Source: an uncultured Lachnospiraceae bacterium (GTDB lineage: Bacteria > Bacillota > Clostridia > Lachnospirales > Lachnospiraceae). Taken from it: 50,033 nt of DNA. The position numbers and the translations under genes were made by a program. The stretch is taken from positions 1-50,033 of the forward strand of contig CAMOGQ010000005.1 in the NCBI GenBank assembly GCA_946614165.1, in the 5' to 3' direction. The notes below the pieces were generated by a model that worked only from the letters and a program-made list of their open reading frames with translations, had not been told where the DNA came from and made no database searches. Each line of letters begins with the position of its first letter. Position 1 is the stretch's first letter. This document shows, in pieces, positions 1 to 9,000 of the stretch.

Positions 1-2
1 AG

Positions 3-419
3 GAGAAGTATTTTGAGCAGATGAAGGATCAGATGGACTTCCATACCCAGGATGCCTCCAGTCAGGACGGCAGAGCAGGGAGAGCCTTTATACTGTTTGT
101 TGCTCTGATCCTCAGTTCTACTGTACGAAGCACATGGCGGAATTCTCTGGAACTCAAAGAAATCTTCCCTGCTTCGCTGGAGATCCTGGATGAAATGGAA
201 GATATCCGCTGGATCAGATACGAAGATGGCAGGGAAATCCTGACGGAGTTCTGCGGGCAGCAGCTAAGTATATGCAAGGCTTTCGGTATTACGGTCCCTC
301 CGGAGTGCCTGCCCGCTCAGGAAAAAAAGGCAGTAGAACGAAAGAACAATCCAAAGAAGCGAGGAAGAAAGCCCAAAGATGCTCCCGCACCGAATAAGGT
401 TACCGTAGTTCAGTGTTGA
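3..419 (+). CDS. Transposase C-terminal part (DDE family, IS1634/IS4-like), cut by window edge
   Basis: The reading frame is open from the first bases of the window, so this is only the last ~138 residues of a longer protein. The visible part has a hydrophobic helix (RAFILFVALILSSTVRSTW), a segment near IRWIRYEDGREILTEF and a basic AT-hook-like tail (KKRGRKPKDAP). This pattern resembles the C-terminal end of IS1634/IS4-type DDE transposases; the catalytic residues lie outside the window. The TGA stop overlaps a perfect 13-bp palindrome, TGACCAATGGTCA (417-429). The family call is from recall of the fold, not a search. Whether the gene is intact cannot be judged from here. Confidence 0.6.
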   Translation, partial: EKYFEQMKDQMDFHTQDASSQDGRAGRAFILFVALILSSTVRSTWRNSLELKEIFPASLEILDEMEDIRWIRYEDGREILTEFCGQQLSICKAFGITVPPECLPAQEKKAVERKNNPKKRGRKPKDAPAPNKVTVVQC

Positions 420-608
420 CCAATGGTCATAGCACGACTAAGCTGGTCTACTCGGACTATTGACAATGCTTACACCACTTGTTCCTATTTGGTTTATAAA
501 CAATTCAAAAATTCGGATTATATAAACACGATCGATTTGTATTAATGTTTTCTGGCATGTCCTGCAATACTGCCGGCAGCTACAGCCCTGTTAACAATCC
601 CCGGCATC

Positions 609-1811
609 TTACACGCTTTTCTTTTTTCTGCACTTCCATACCTTGTCATGCCCATCCGCAGCTGCGTACAGTTCGTTCACTGCAAAAAACTCATCCATTC
701 TTTCAATGCAAAAGGAATTACCGCTTGCACATTTACAGTGTTCCTTATTCCATGAAGGGCAAACTGGGCAGATGAAGAGCCTTGACACCTCCTCACAAGT
801 TGCGCCAAACGTATCGCCGTCAAAGCGAGAATATTGATCTACATAGTTCCAAATTGCATCTGAAACCCGGTGACACGCCAAATGAGATCGCCAGATGTCG
901 CAGTCTCCATCGACCAAAATTGTATGTTTAACATACTTCTCGCCTATACTGATCTTTTTCCTGCACCAGTCACACTCATGCTCTTTCCGTGCGATTGCCA
1001 CCCTTGTCCCCATATCAAGCACATCTGTAACTTTTCTTTCAGAAATCATTTGCCCTTCTGCAGCATCATCTCTTTTATCTCCTTTCACGATGCCAAGAAT
1101 ATCCTCTGGAAGCTTCAGGGCATACGCATTATGTTCTGTCGCTGACGGAACGAAATCATCTGCCAGTGACCAGCCAAACTTCTCGGCGATCATGCGGTTG
1201 CGGGGCAGATCGCGGCTTTCGTTTTCTTCGTCCTCTTCCAAATCTTCGCCCTGGTCATCTGCCCTCACCGGATATATATATGCAGCGCCGGAATAATCTT
1301 CTCCAAACCAGTCTTTTAAAACCTCCATCATCTTTGTGAATACCCCATGCCGGCGGTATTCAAAGGACACAATTACATCATTAAAAAATAAAATATTATG
1401 CTCCATGAATCTGTATCTTTCAGAATCATCCATCCTGTCAAAGATATCTTCGATTTCTTCATCTGACAATCCGCAGCCATCCAGATAAGATTCATCCATT
1501 TCTGCCTGTGGAAAGACTCTTTCCAGATATGCCAGCGCTTCGTCTCCATAAATCGCGCCTTCACTGTCAAGGTATCCCGCAATATATGCCGGGTCTGTTA
1601 ACATACAATAAGGATTTGTGGACAGACCATTGATTTTTCCCACCAGCGCGCTTCCGATCCATGCTCTGACGCAGAAAGGATTGACCTCACTCTCTTCCTC
1701 CTGCTCATTACGAAAGTGGGAATACTCTGTCTCTAATATGATAATCATGTCATCGCAACGGAAACCCATTTCGGACACGGGTTCCAAGGTTATGTTCTTG
1801 TAATTTTTCAT
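609..1811 (-). CDS. GNAT-like and zinc-binding two-domain protein, function unknown
   Basis: A 400-residue protein with a good ribosome binding site (AGGAG, 7 nt before ATG). Residues ~140-185 contain RRHGVFTKMMEVLKDWF, which resembles the acyl-CoA-binding motif A of GNAT N-acetyltransferases. An acidic linker follows (~195-210). The C-terminal third has CDWC (~279-282) with a later HLACH, and a second cluster (CPVC, then HCKC and a final C), consistent with one or two zinc-binding knuckles of the kind found in phage and plasmid proteins. The substrate is unknown. It is a single gene, with no obvious operon partner between it and the choline-binding gene 95 bp downstream of its start. The GNAT assignment is tentative; the zinc-site assignment is firmer. 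Confidence 0.55.
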   Translation of the reverse strand: MKNYKNITLEPVSEMGFRCDDMIIILETEYSHFRNEQEEESEVNPFCVRAWIGSALVGKINGLSTNPYCMLTDPAYIAGYLDSEGAIYGDEALAYLERVFPQAEMDESYLDGCGLSDEEIEDIFDRMDDSERYRFMEHNILFFNDVIVSFEYRRHGVFTKMMEVLKDWFGEDYSGAAYIYPVRADDQGEDLEEDEENESRDLPRNRMIAEKFGWSLADDFVPSATEHNAYALKLPEDILGIVKGDKRDDAAEGQMISERKVTDVLDMGTRVAIARKEHECDWCRKKISIGEKYVKHTILVDGDCDIWRSHLACHRVSDAIWNYVDQYSRFDGDTFGATCEEVSRLFICPVCPSWNKEHCKCASGNSFCIERMDEFFAVNELYAAADGHDKVWKCRKKKSV

Positions 1812-1850
1812 GCTATTACTCCTAAATACAACTTTTCTGTTCCTTTTTAG

Positions 1851-1879
1851 AGAAACAGGACCTCATCGGTCCTGCTTCT
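1851..1879 (-). terminator. Hairpin downstream of the secreted MBL-fold gene
   Basis: Inverted repeat AGAAaCAGGACC / GGTCCTGcTTCT with a 5-nt loop, placed between the stop of the 1906-4101 gene and the start of the 609-1811 gene. The minus-strand tail is not a clean T-run, so termination may be weak; it could instead be an mRNA 3'-end stabiliser. Confidence 0.45.
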
Positions 1880-1905
1880 CATCATTCTTTTGTGAGCCAT
1901 GCCAG

Positions 1906-4101
1906 TTACTTTAGATTGCAGTAGAAAGGGATCATATTTTCATATATTTTGTACTTCCCGTTAGCCGCCCCCTGGACCGTGACATTAACGGATTCCTGTG
2001 CTCCGGTCACTTTGTTCACCACCGGAACGCTCACCGTTTTCATTCTCCTCGTACCGCTCACGAAGACAGACCCTTCTGATACGGAAAGGGTAAAGGTACC
2101 GTTGACAAGAGGATGGAAAAGGTTCATTCCAAGGCTCTGGGCCCTGTTTATCACCGGCCTGCACCAGCTATCCTGCAGGAGGCCGCTGACTTCGTTGGGA
2201 TTCGTATAGTATCCTGTCCCGGCGCCAATAGCTTCCAGGAGCTTTTTGGTATTGCCTGAAGAGCCTCCATGATGGCTGAGCTTGAAGATCTCCGCAGAAA
2301 GATCCAGTCCTTTTGCAAGCAGGTCCTTTTCGGCTCCGGATTCGATATCTCCTGCTGTGAGGAACCTCACACGACCGCAGGCAAACATGGTCACAAGGGA
2401 ATGGTTATTGATATATGTGATGACCTGGCCATGATCGCTGGCATTCCCAGTAAAGTCAGGCGTGATCTTCTGGAAAAGGACGGACCCTTTCACAAGCCCG
2501 CACTGGATGGTATCTCCTTCCCGGATCGTAATGACCTGGGTCCCGTGCTTTCTTGCAAGTTCTACTGACTTCTCATAAATGGCCGTATGGGCCTTGAACC
2601 ATTTTGTGTTCTTGTTCTTCCCATACATATATGAGGCATCCGGCAGATACAGTTTTTCCACCGTGAAATAGCTGTCCTTCAGTATCGCCGGTACGCAGCC
2701 GATGTGATCGTCATGATAATGTGAGATATAGATGGACAGGCGCTTTACACCAAGCTCTTTGAGCTTTTTGATCAGATTCGTGCTCCCGTTCGGCATAAGG
2801 GTGTCGAGAAGGAGATATTCTCCTTTCGACTCCATAAGCGTTGCATCCCCATAGTTGCTCCCATAGCTGCCGTTCGTCTTGCCATAATCGATCACTGTCA
2901 GCTTCATGGCAGGCCTGTCCTGGATATACATGCCCTTTTCATTAAAGTACGCGTAGTCCCCGTCTTCCATCTGCCAGCCGGTCACTGCATCCCCGTTGCT
3001 GTCGAACCAGTAGTAGTTTCCTTTATAAAAGACAGGCTCCCTGGCCATTTCGCCTTTTTCATGCCCTCCTTCGGAAACCGGATAATAAAAGTGCCATGTC
3101 CCGTCTTCTTCTGAAAGGCCCAGTTTTACGGTCCTGTCCATGTCCAGAGTCCCGTCCTCGTTAAAAAAGCAGGCCGTATCATCTATCGTAAGCTCACCTT
3201 TCGCGGCTGCCCTGACAGGCTGGTCTGCTGTCTTTTCAGGAAGGAAATAGTATCTCTTCCCGTCTGCCTCCTGCCAGCCGGTCTTAAGACACCCGTCTTC
3301 GCCGGCATAGTATAACTCTCCACCATAAGAGATAAGGCCGGTCTGGACCTTTCCCGAAAAGCAGATATAATGCCTGCCGTTGTAATTCAGTTTCCCTTCA
3401 TGAGCTTCGAACCTGTTCGTATTGATATTGAAGTAGTATCTCTCCCCGTCAATGGTGCAGAAGCCTTTCTGGAGCTTTCCGCTTTTGTCTGTATAGAAAA
3501 GCTTTCCGCCGTGCTCATTCAGGCCGTATTTAAGATATCCCTCATTGCCGTCAAAGAGATAATACGTCCCGTTCACTGACTTGACGCCCCGCGCCGCTTC
3601 ATGATGGATATGGCCGTTCTGCGTCTTACACCAGAAGTAGTACTTTTTCCCGTCTATGGTCCTCCATCCGGTCTTCAGGTGACCGTCGCTCCCGCTGTAA
3701 TAGAGAACGCCCGCATCGGTCCTTATGACCCCTGTCTTCATTTCGGGATCCAGGAAGTACCAGAAGTCCCCTATCTTCTGCTTTCCTGTGAGCATGGCTC
3801 CCTTGTTCTTTCCGGACTTTACGAAGTAGTATCTTTTCCCGTTCACCGTCTGCCAGCCGGTCTTCATCTTGTTATTTACATAGTAGTAGGTCTTTCCGTT
3901 CTTATACCGAAAGCCCGTGGGCGATGCAGTATATTCGACGTTCACGTGTCCTTCCCGGATGTCATCGTAATGTGACAAAATGTGCTCCCTGCATGCAGAA
4001 GCAGCTTCAGCTCTGGCAGCAAAAGCCCCTGAAAGCATGAGTGCCGAGGCAAGGAGCACGGCCAGGAGGCGGCAAAGTATTGATGATCTTGTTATTCTCA
4101 T
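1906..4101 (-). CDS. Secreted cell-wall-repeat protein with metallo-beta-lactamase-fold domain
   Basis: 731 residues. A signal peptide (residues ~1-33, ending AFAARAEA) is followed by about ten cell-wall/choline-binding-type repeats (units such as GWQTVNGKRYYF and TGLISYGGELYY, residues ~60-390). A C-terminal MBL-fold domain then carries the metal motif SHYHDDHIGC (~459-468), TAGD (~583) and LSHHGGSSG (~604-612). That domain resembles the secreted ComEC-type hydrolase domain, but there are no membrane segments. The layout says the enzyme is held on the outside of the cell wall by the repeats. The substrate is unknown; nucleic acid or phosphodiester hydrolysis is an inference from the fold. 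The start has no good Shine-Dalgarno; a stronger one (AAAGGGGAG) precedes a six-codon open frame (MRARVP) just upstream. Confidence 0.85.
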   Translation of the reverse strand: MRITRSSILCRLLAVLLASALMLSGAFAARAEAASACREHILSHYDDIREGHVNVEYTASPTGFRYKNGKTYYYVNNKMKTGWQTVNGKRYYFVKSGKNKGAMLTGKQKIGDFWYFLDPEMKTGVIRTDAGVLYYSGSDGHLKTGWRTIDGKKYYFWCKTQNGHIHHEAARGVKSVNGTYYLFDGNEGYLKYGLNEHGGKLFYTDKSGKLQKGFCTIDGERYYFNINTNRFEAHEGKLNYNGRHYICFSGKVQTGLISYGGELYYAGEDGCLKTGWQEADGKRYYFLPEKTADQPVRAAAKGELTIDDTACFFNEDGTLDMDRTVKLGLSEEDGTWHFYYPVSEGGHEKGEMAREPVFYKGNYYWFDSNGDAVTGWQMEDGDYAYFNEKGMYIQDRPAMKLTVIDYGKTNGSYGSNYGDATLMESKGEYLLLDTLMPNGSTNLIKKLKELGVKRLSIYISHYHDDHIGCVPAILKDSYFTVEKLYLPDASYMYGKNKNTKWFKAHTAIYEKSVELARKHGTQVITIREGDTIQCGLVKGSVLFQKITPDFTGNASDHGQVITYINNHSLVTMFACGRVRFLTAGDIESGAEKDLLAKGLDLSAEIFKLSHHGGSSGNTKKLLEAIGAGTGYYTNPNEVSGLLQDSWCRPVINRAQSLGMNLFHPLVNGTFTLSVSEGSVFVSGTRRMKTVSVPVVNKVTGAQESVNVTVQGAANGKYKIYENMIPFYCNLK

Positions 4102-4167
4102 TTTTATTTCGAGCTTAGGGCACCCGCGCCCGCATATCGCTCTCCCCTTTCTTTCTGGATATGTACG

Positions 4168-4193
4168 GCGCAGGGGACACCTGTCCCCTGCGC
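4168..4193 (-). terminator. Very strong GC hairpin after the cysteine-peptidase-like gene
   Basis: Arms GCGCAGGGGACA and TGTCCCCTGCGC are perfectly complementary over 12 bp, with only two bases between them. It lies between the stop of the 4213-5757 gene and the 4101 start. It lacks a T-run on either strand, so it may be a transcript-end stabiliser or a Rho-type stop rather than a classical terminator. Confidence 0.5.
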
Positions 4194-4212
4194 TTAAGGT
4201 CTTATGCCGGAC

Positions 4213-5757
4213 TCAGTTCTTTACGAGCTTTCCGGCCGCATTCCAGTAATAGAAGGTCTTCAGATCATTGGGAATCCATATGGTCCCGATGTTCTGTCCA
4301 CCATATTCCCATGTGTCGGATGCTTCATTGATCCATGTACGGAAAACGGCCCTCTTGCCGTCAGTATGGTATCTGTTTGAAAGGTCTTTTTCCCAGGCCC
4401 TTACTTTTTCCTTTAGGGAAGGGGCATATGCTGAGATATTGCCCCCGTGCCCGGTATCGAAGACACGCTCTGTGCCGTCGCTGCCCTGTCCCATATAGAT
4501 CCAGGTATGGGTCATTCCAGTATTGTAGAAACAGGTCCCGGGGGTGAGCTCTATGAACTTACCGCCGGACTTAAAGCCGCCCTTTGCAATGAGGTCCCTG
4601 AGCTTAAGGCTGTTGACCTTATATTTCTTCCACACGGTATTGATATCCCTGGACGTGGTCCCGTTTACATTCAGTACATCCTGGACCACCCACCACTTGC
4701 AGGTGTCACAGTTGCAGTAGCGTACTGTCCTGCCGTTTTTGGAATATGCTCCGGAATTCATCTTATCGAAGCGGGCAAAGTAGCTCCCAAGAGCCCCGTG
4801 GTTCGAGTACTGCCACACATCACCTGAAGGCGCGCCCTTTTTCCCAAACCGCTCTTCAAACTTATTTTTGCTGTTCAGCTTCTGAAGCTCGGACTCGTAA
4901 TAATTGAGGCAGCTCAGGATAGCCTTCTGGGTGAGTGTCTTTCCGGCAGATACGTCTCCAAAGAACCTTGCATCCGGCGCAGAAGGCGAAGGCGCGGGCG
5001 TGGGAACAGGAGCCGGTGCAGGTGCAGGGGAAGGCGCGGGCGTGGGCGTCACAGGAGCAGTCGTCATTACGCCGTATCTGTCCAGTGCCTTTCCCCCATA
5101 GGACTTAAGCGGCACGCCGCTTGTGTCCAGGTAATGTGTCACGCCGCTTATCACGGCAGTTCCTTTAGCCCTCTCAAAACGTACATGCCCATTCCCGGCC
5201 TTTTTCCAGAAATAGGCGGGACTTCCATTCACGTTCTGCCAGCCGGTCTTCAGGATACCGTCAGGTCCGGCAAGATACGTCTTCCCGCCATAGCTTATAA
5301 GGCCTGTCAGGACAGCGCCCCCTCTGCATATATAGAACCGGCCGTTCACGTTGAGCAGACCTTCATGGCCCTCATACCGGATGCTCGCCGTGTTGGAGTT
5401 GAAGTAGTAGCGTTTTCCGCCGATCGTATGGAAGCCCCTCTGCAGGACTCCGTTTTTGCCGGCATAATAGACTGTTCCTTTTTCATCCCGGAACAGTCCG
5501 AACTTCATCTCAGGCCCGAAATAGTACCAGTTCTTCCCTACCTGGATCTTGCCGGTCTTTTTCTGCCCGTTTCTGTAATAGTATTTTTTGCCGTTTACTG
5601 TCTGGATGCCGTTCCTTGCTGCCGCAGACGCCCTGGCTGAGACGGCCTGGGCCTGAACGGAGAGTCCTGATGCCTGCGCGGGGAGCGCTTTAACAGGGAG
5701 CATGCAGGCCACAGCGATGAATGCGATGAGCATCCTGATCCTTGTTTTTGTTTTCAT
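4213..5757 (-). CDS. Secreted cell-wall-repeat protein with NlpC/P60- or papain-like C-terminal domain
   Basis: 514 residues from the ATG at 5757, chosen because AGGAG lies 7 nt upstream and a signal peptide (MKTKTRIRMLIAFIAVACML...) begins there; the frame stays open to 5865. Residues ~45-240 are cell-wall-binding repeats (GKKYYYRNGQKKTG, GWQNVNGSPAYFW). A Pro/Ala linker follows (~236-260). The C-terminal domain has CNCDTCKWWVVQDVL (~350), THTWIYMG (~417) and FDTGHG (~433), a Cys/His order typical of NlpC/P60 or CHAP-like amidase folds. It is probably a wall hydrolase, or a peptidase acting on peptidoglycan or surface proteins. A closing YYWNAAGKLVKN is one last half-repeat. The gene has its own upstream box (5891-5901), and the preceding adhesin transcript ends at a terminator, so it is likely a separate transcription unit. 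Confidence 0.75.
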   Translation of the reverse strand: MKTKTRIRMLIAFIAVACMLPVKALPAQASGLSVQAQAVSARASAAARNGIQTVNGKKYYYRNGQKKTGKIQVGKNWYYFGPEMKFGLFRDEKGTVYYAGKNGVLQRGFHTIGGKRYYFNSNTASIRYEGHEGLLNVNGRFYICRGGAVLTGLISYGGKTYLAGPDGILKTGWQNVNGSPAYFWKKAGNGHVRFERAKGTAVISGVTHYLDTSGVPLKSYGGKALDRYGVMTTAPVTPTPAPSPAPAPAPVPTPAPSPSAPDARFFGDVSAGKTLTQKAILSCLNYYESELQKLNSKNKFEERFGKKGAPSGDVWQYSNHGALGSYFARFDKMNSGAYSKNGRTVRYCNCDTCKWWVVQDVLNVNGTTSRDINTVWKKYKVNSLKLRDLIAKGGFKSGGKFIELTPGTCFYNTGMTHTWIYMGQGSDGTERVFDTGHGGNISAYAPSLKEKVRAWEKDLSNRYHTDGKRAVFRTWINEASDTWEYGGQNIGTIWIPNDLKTFYYWNAAGKLVKN

Positions 5758-5890
5758 GTTGTCTCCTATACTTGAGATGCCTGACTTCTTGCGGCCTTTT
5801 TCCATCCCCCCTTTCTTTTTTCGCCGCCCGTGCTGCTTCCAGGCAAAGAGCAGCATAAGCGGCAAAGTCCATCTCCGGACTTCTGCTATA

Positions 5891-5901
5891 TATATGTCAG
5901 A
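5891..5901 (-). promoter_or_regulatory. Shared upstream box (copy A)
   Basis: TATATGTCAGA on the + strand (TCTGACATATA towards the gene), 133 bp before the 5757 start. It is one of six near-identical boxes in front of minus-strand genes. It may act as a promoter element (the CATATA part as a -10) or as an operator. Confidence 0.5.
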
Positions 5902-5935
5902 ATGCTTTTCGGATTATCTCCCGGCCTTTGATGGC

Positions 5936-5980
5936 AAAAAGAGTGCCCGGAGCAGCTCATATGAACTGCTCCAGGCACTC
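5936..5980 (-). terminator. Intrinsic terminator of the giant adhesin gene
   Basis: Long stem GAGTGCCcGGAGCAG / CTGCTCCaGGCACTC, followed on the minus strand by five T's (5936-5940). It is placed 35 bp after the adhesin stop codon, a classical Rho-independent terminator. Confidence 0.85.
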
Positions 5981-6015
5981 TCCTGTCTCTTATCCCTTAC
6001 CGGGATATCTGTCTT

Positions 6016-9000
6016 TTATCTGGTCCTTTTTTTCTTCCAAAGGATGACTGCAAAGCCTCCGGCAAGCGCTGCCGCCGCCAGGATCCCCCAGAGGATCATA
6101 TTGCTCTCATCACCGGTTTTGGGCGGGCTGGGAGGAGTCGTAAGCTTCACTGTCTGGGCCTCGTCGCTCAGCCTTGCATGGCTCGTGACCAGCTCGTCAT
6201 TGCTGTAAAGATACTCGAACGCGACCAAGGTCTTTCCGCCAAGGCCGGATGCCCTGAAGGTAAAGGTCACGGTCACTGTGCCGTCTGCCGACTCGGGAGT
6301 GAATGTCACTTTGGAGGTCACATCCTTTCCGCCGACTTTCAGCACGTTCTTTGCATCCCTGTCCATCAGGACGCCGATGATCGTGTACTCCATGCCGGGA
6401 ACCAGGTTCCTGTACTCGACAGTGTCATCCAGGGTGATGGTCCCGCCTGCCTGTGCGCTCTTTCCTCCGTCAATGGAAGCTTTCGTTCCGATCTCAGGGT
6501 AGTGGACGCTCTGGTCTTCATCTTCGATGTCCGCATGGAATGCGACCCTGACGCCTTCATGGAAGAGGTCCTCGAAGACGACGACCGTCTTTCCCGAAAG
6601 CAGCGTGGAATCCAGCGTATAGACAAGTTCTACAGTCCCTTCTGCTTCCTCTGCAGTAAACGTGCTGGATGCTGTGATCTCATTCCCTTCGCTGTCAGGG
6701 ACAGACTCCCCAGTGTCCTTATTCATAAGGACGCCGGAAACAGTATATTCTTTGCCAGGGATCAGGTTGTGGTATGTAACGACGTCTACCACAGTCGCCT
6801 CTTCGGAGACGATGCCTGTGTGGTTCTTCGTAAGACCGTCAGAAGCCTCTGTCTCTACGCCAGGGTAAAAGATCATTTCCGCTTCATCTTCCATATCCTT
6901 ATGCTCTGCTACAAGGACGCCCTTTCCGTCAAGGTCATCAGTCCCTGCATAGATGGACTGGAACACTACGACGGTGGAGGCGTCAAAGCCTGTCGCATTG
7001 AATGTGAACGTGACAGGCACGGAGCCGTTCATCTCCGTGTTGGCAAAAGGTACCACTGCTGTGATCTCATTTCCGTCTGCGTCTACAGCGGCTTCTCCGG
7101 TCTCCCTGCTGACTACGGAGCCGTATGCGATATAGCTGCCGGGCACAAGGTTCTCATACCAGACCATATCTGTTACTGATACTTCTTCGTCAGCAGTACC
7201 GGTCTGTGTCCCTGTCTGGTCATCTGAGGCCATGGTCCTTACTGCGGGATAATGTACGGTCTGCTCTTCATCCTCGATGTCTGCATGGAATGCGACCTTC
7301 ACGTCTTCGTGGTACAGATCCTCAAAAACGACCACGGTCTTTCCGGAAAGGAGCGTGGAATCCAGCGTGTAGATAAGCTCAGCAGTGCCGTCTGCTTTTT
7401 CAGCAGTAAATGTGGTCTCTGCCGTGATCTCGTTTCCGTTTTCATCAGGGAGAGGCTCTCCTGTCTCCTGGTCCATGAGGACGCCGGATACGGTATATTC
7501 CTTTCCGATGATCAGGTTGTGATAAGTAACTACGTCTACTACAGTTGCCGTTTCGCTGAGCGCACCGACATGCTTTTTTGTATCTCCGTCTTTAGCGTCT
7601 GTCGTCACGTCGGGATAATGTACGCTCTGGGCTTCGTCGCCCAGGTCAGCATGGACCGCGATCTCAACGTCGTTATGAAGAAGGGTCTCGAAGGCTACGA
7701 CTGTATCGCCGGCATAGGCTGAAGAGTCGAACTCGAATGTCAGGACGACAGAGCCTTCTGCCTTATCCGGAACGAATGCTGCTGATGCGGCTGCGCCTGT
7801 CTCCTCGCCCGTGGACTTAAGTACAAGGCGGCCTTCCACCACGTATGACTTTCCGGGAACAAGGTTCCTGTAATATACAGTATCTTCCAGGATGGCGCTT
7901 CCAGTGACTTCGCCAGTATGCGCCCCCGTCCTTCCATCGACAGCTTCGGTTCCGATCTCGGGGTAGTCCACCGTCTGGTCCTTATCTGTAAGGTCGGCAT
8001 GGGCTGCGACTTCGATGCCCCTGTAATAGAGGTGCTCGAATGCCACTGCGCTCTCACCGGCAAGAAGGCTGGAGTCAAGCGTAAATGCAATGTCAACAGA
8101 ACCGTCAGCGGTCTCTGCCGTGAAAACGGTCTCTTCAGAAACCACAGCATTCCCGGATCCGTCTAAGATGGGCTCGCCGGTCGCCTTGTTCATCAGCTGG
8201 CCGGATACAGTATATTCTTTGCCGGGGATCAGATCATGGTAGGTAACGGTATCGGTGATGGTCACTTCTTCACCGAGTCTTCCCACACCGTCTCCGGTCA
8301 TTTCGTCAGACGCGCTGGTCTTAATTTCCGGATAGTGGACGGTCTGGTCTTCGCTTTCAAGGTCCGCATGGACCGCGATCTTGACGCCCTTATGGTAAAG
8401 GTCTTCAAATACGACGACGGCCTTTCCCTTAAGGATGCTGGAATCGATGATGAATTCCATGTCGACGGATCCGCTCTCGCCTTCCGCAGTGAAGGCCATC
8501 TCCACGGCAGTGCTGCCATCCTTCAAAGTGATGACATCGCCGCTCTCCTTGTCATGGAGGCTTCCTTTTACGGTATATTCCTCTCCTGAAACGAGGCCCG
8601 TCATCTTGATGGTGTCGATGATCACGGCTTCTTCGCTGCAAGTGCCGACATGGTCTTCTGTCTGTCCATCCTTTGCGGACGTTGCGATGTCAGGATAAGA
8701 TACGCTCTGGTCCCTGTCCTCAATATCCGCATGCAATGCAACGACCACGTCGCCATAGATCAGATATTCATAAACGACTGCAGTCTTTCCGGCAAGAAGC
8801 TCGGACTCGACAGTGAAAACAAGATCGATCGTTCCTTTAGATGCATTAGCTGTAAAGGTCTTCGATGCCGTGATCTCTTCTCCTCTGGAATCAAGAACGG
8901 GCTCTCCGCTCTCCTTTTCCATCAGGGTCCCAGATATGGTATATACCTTGCCGGCGATCAGGCCTTCATAAGTCACTGTATCAACGACGTCCGTGGTCTT

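Noticed and set aside
1906-4101. ComEC competence channel
   Set aside because: The MBL domain resembles ComEC's but the membrane channel and OB domain are absent, and wall repeats are present.
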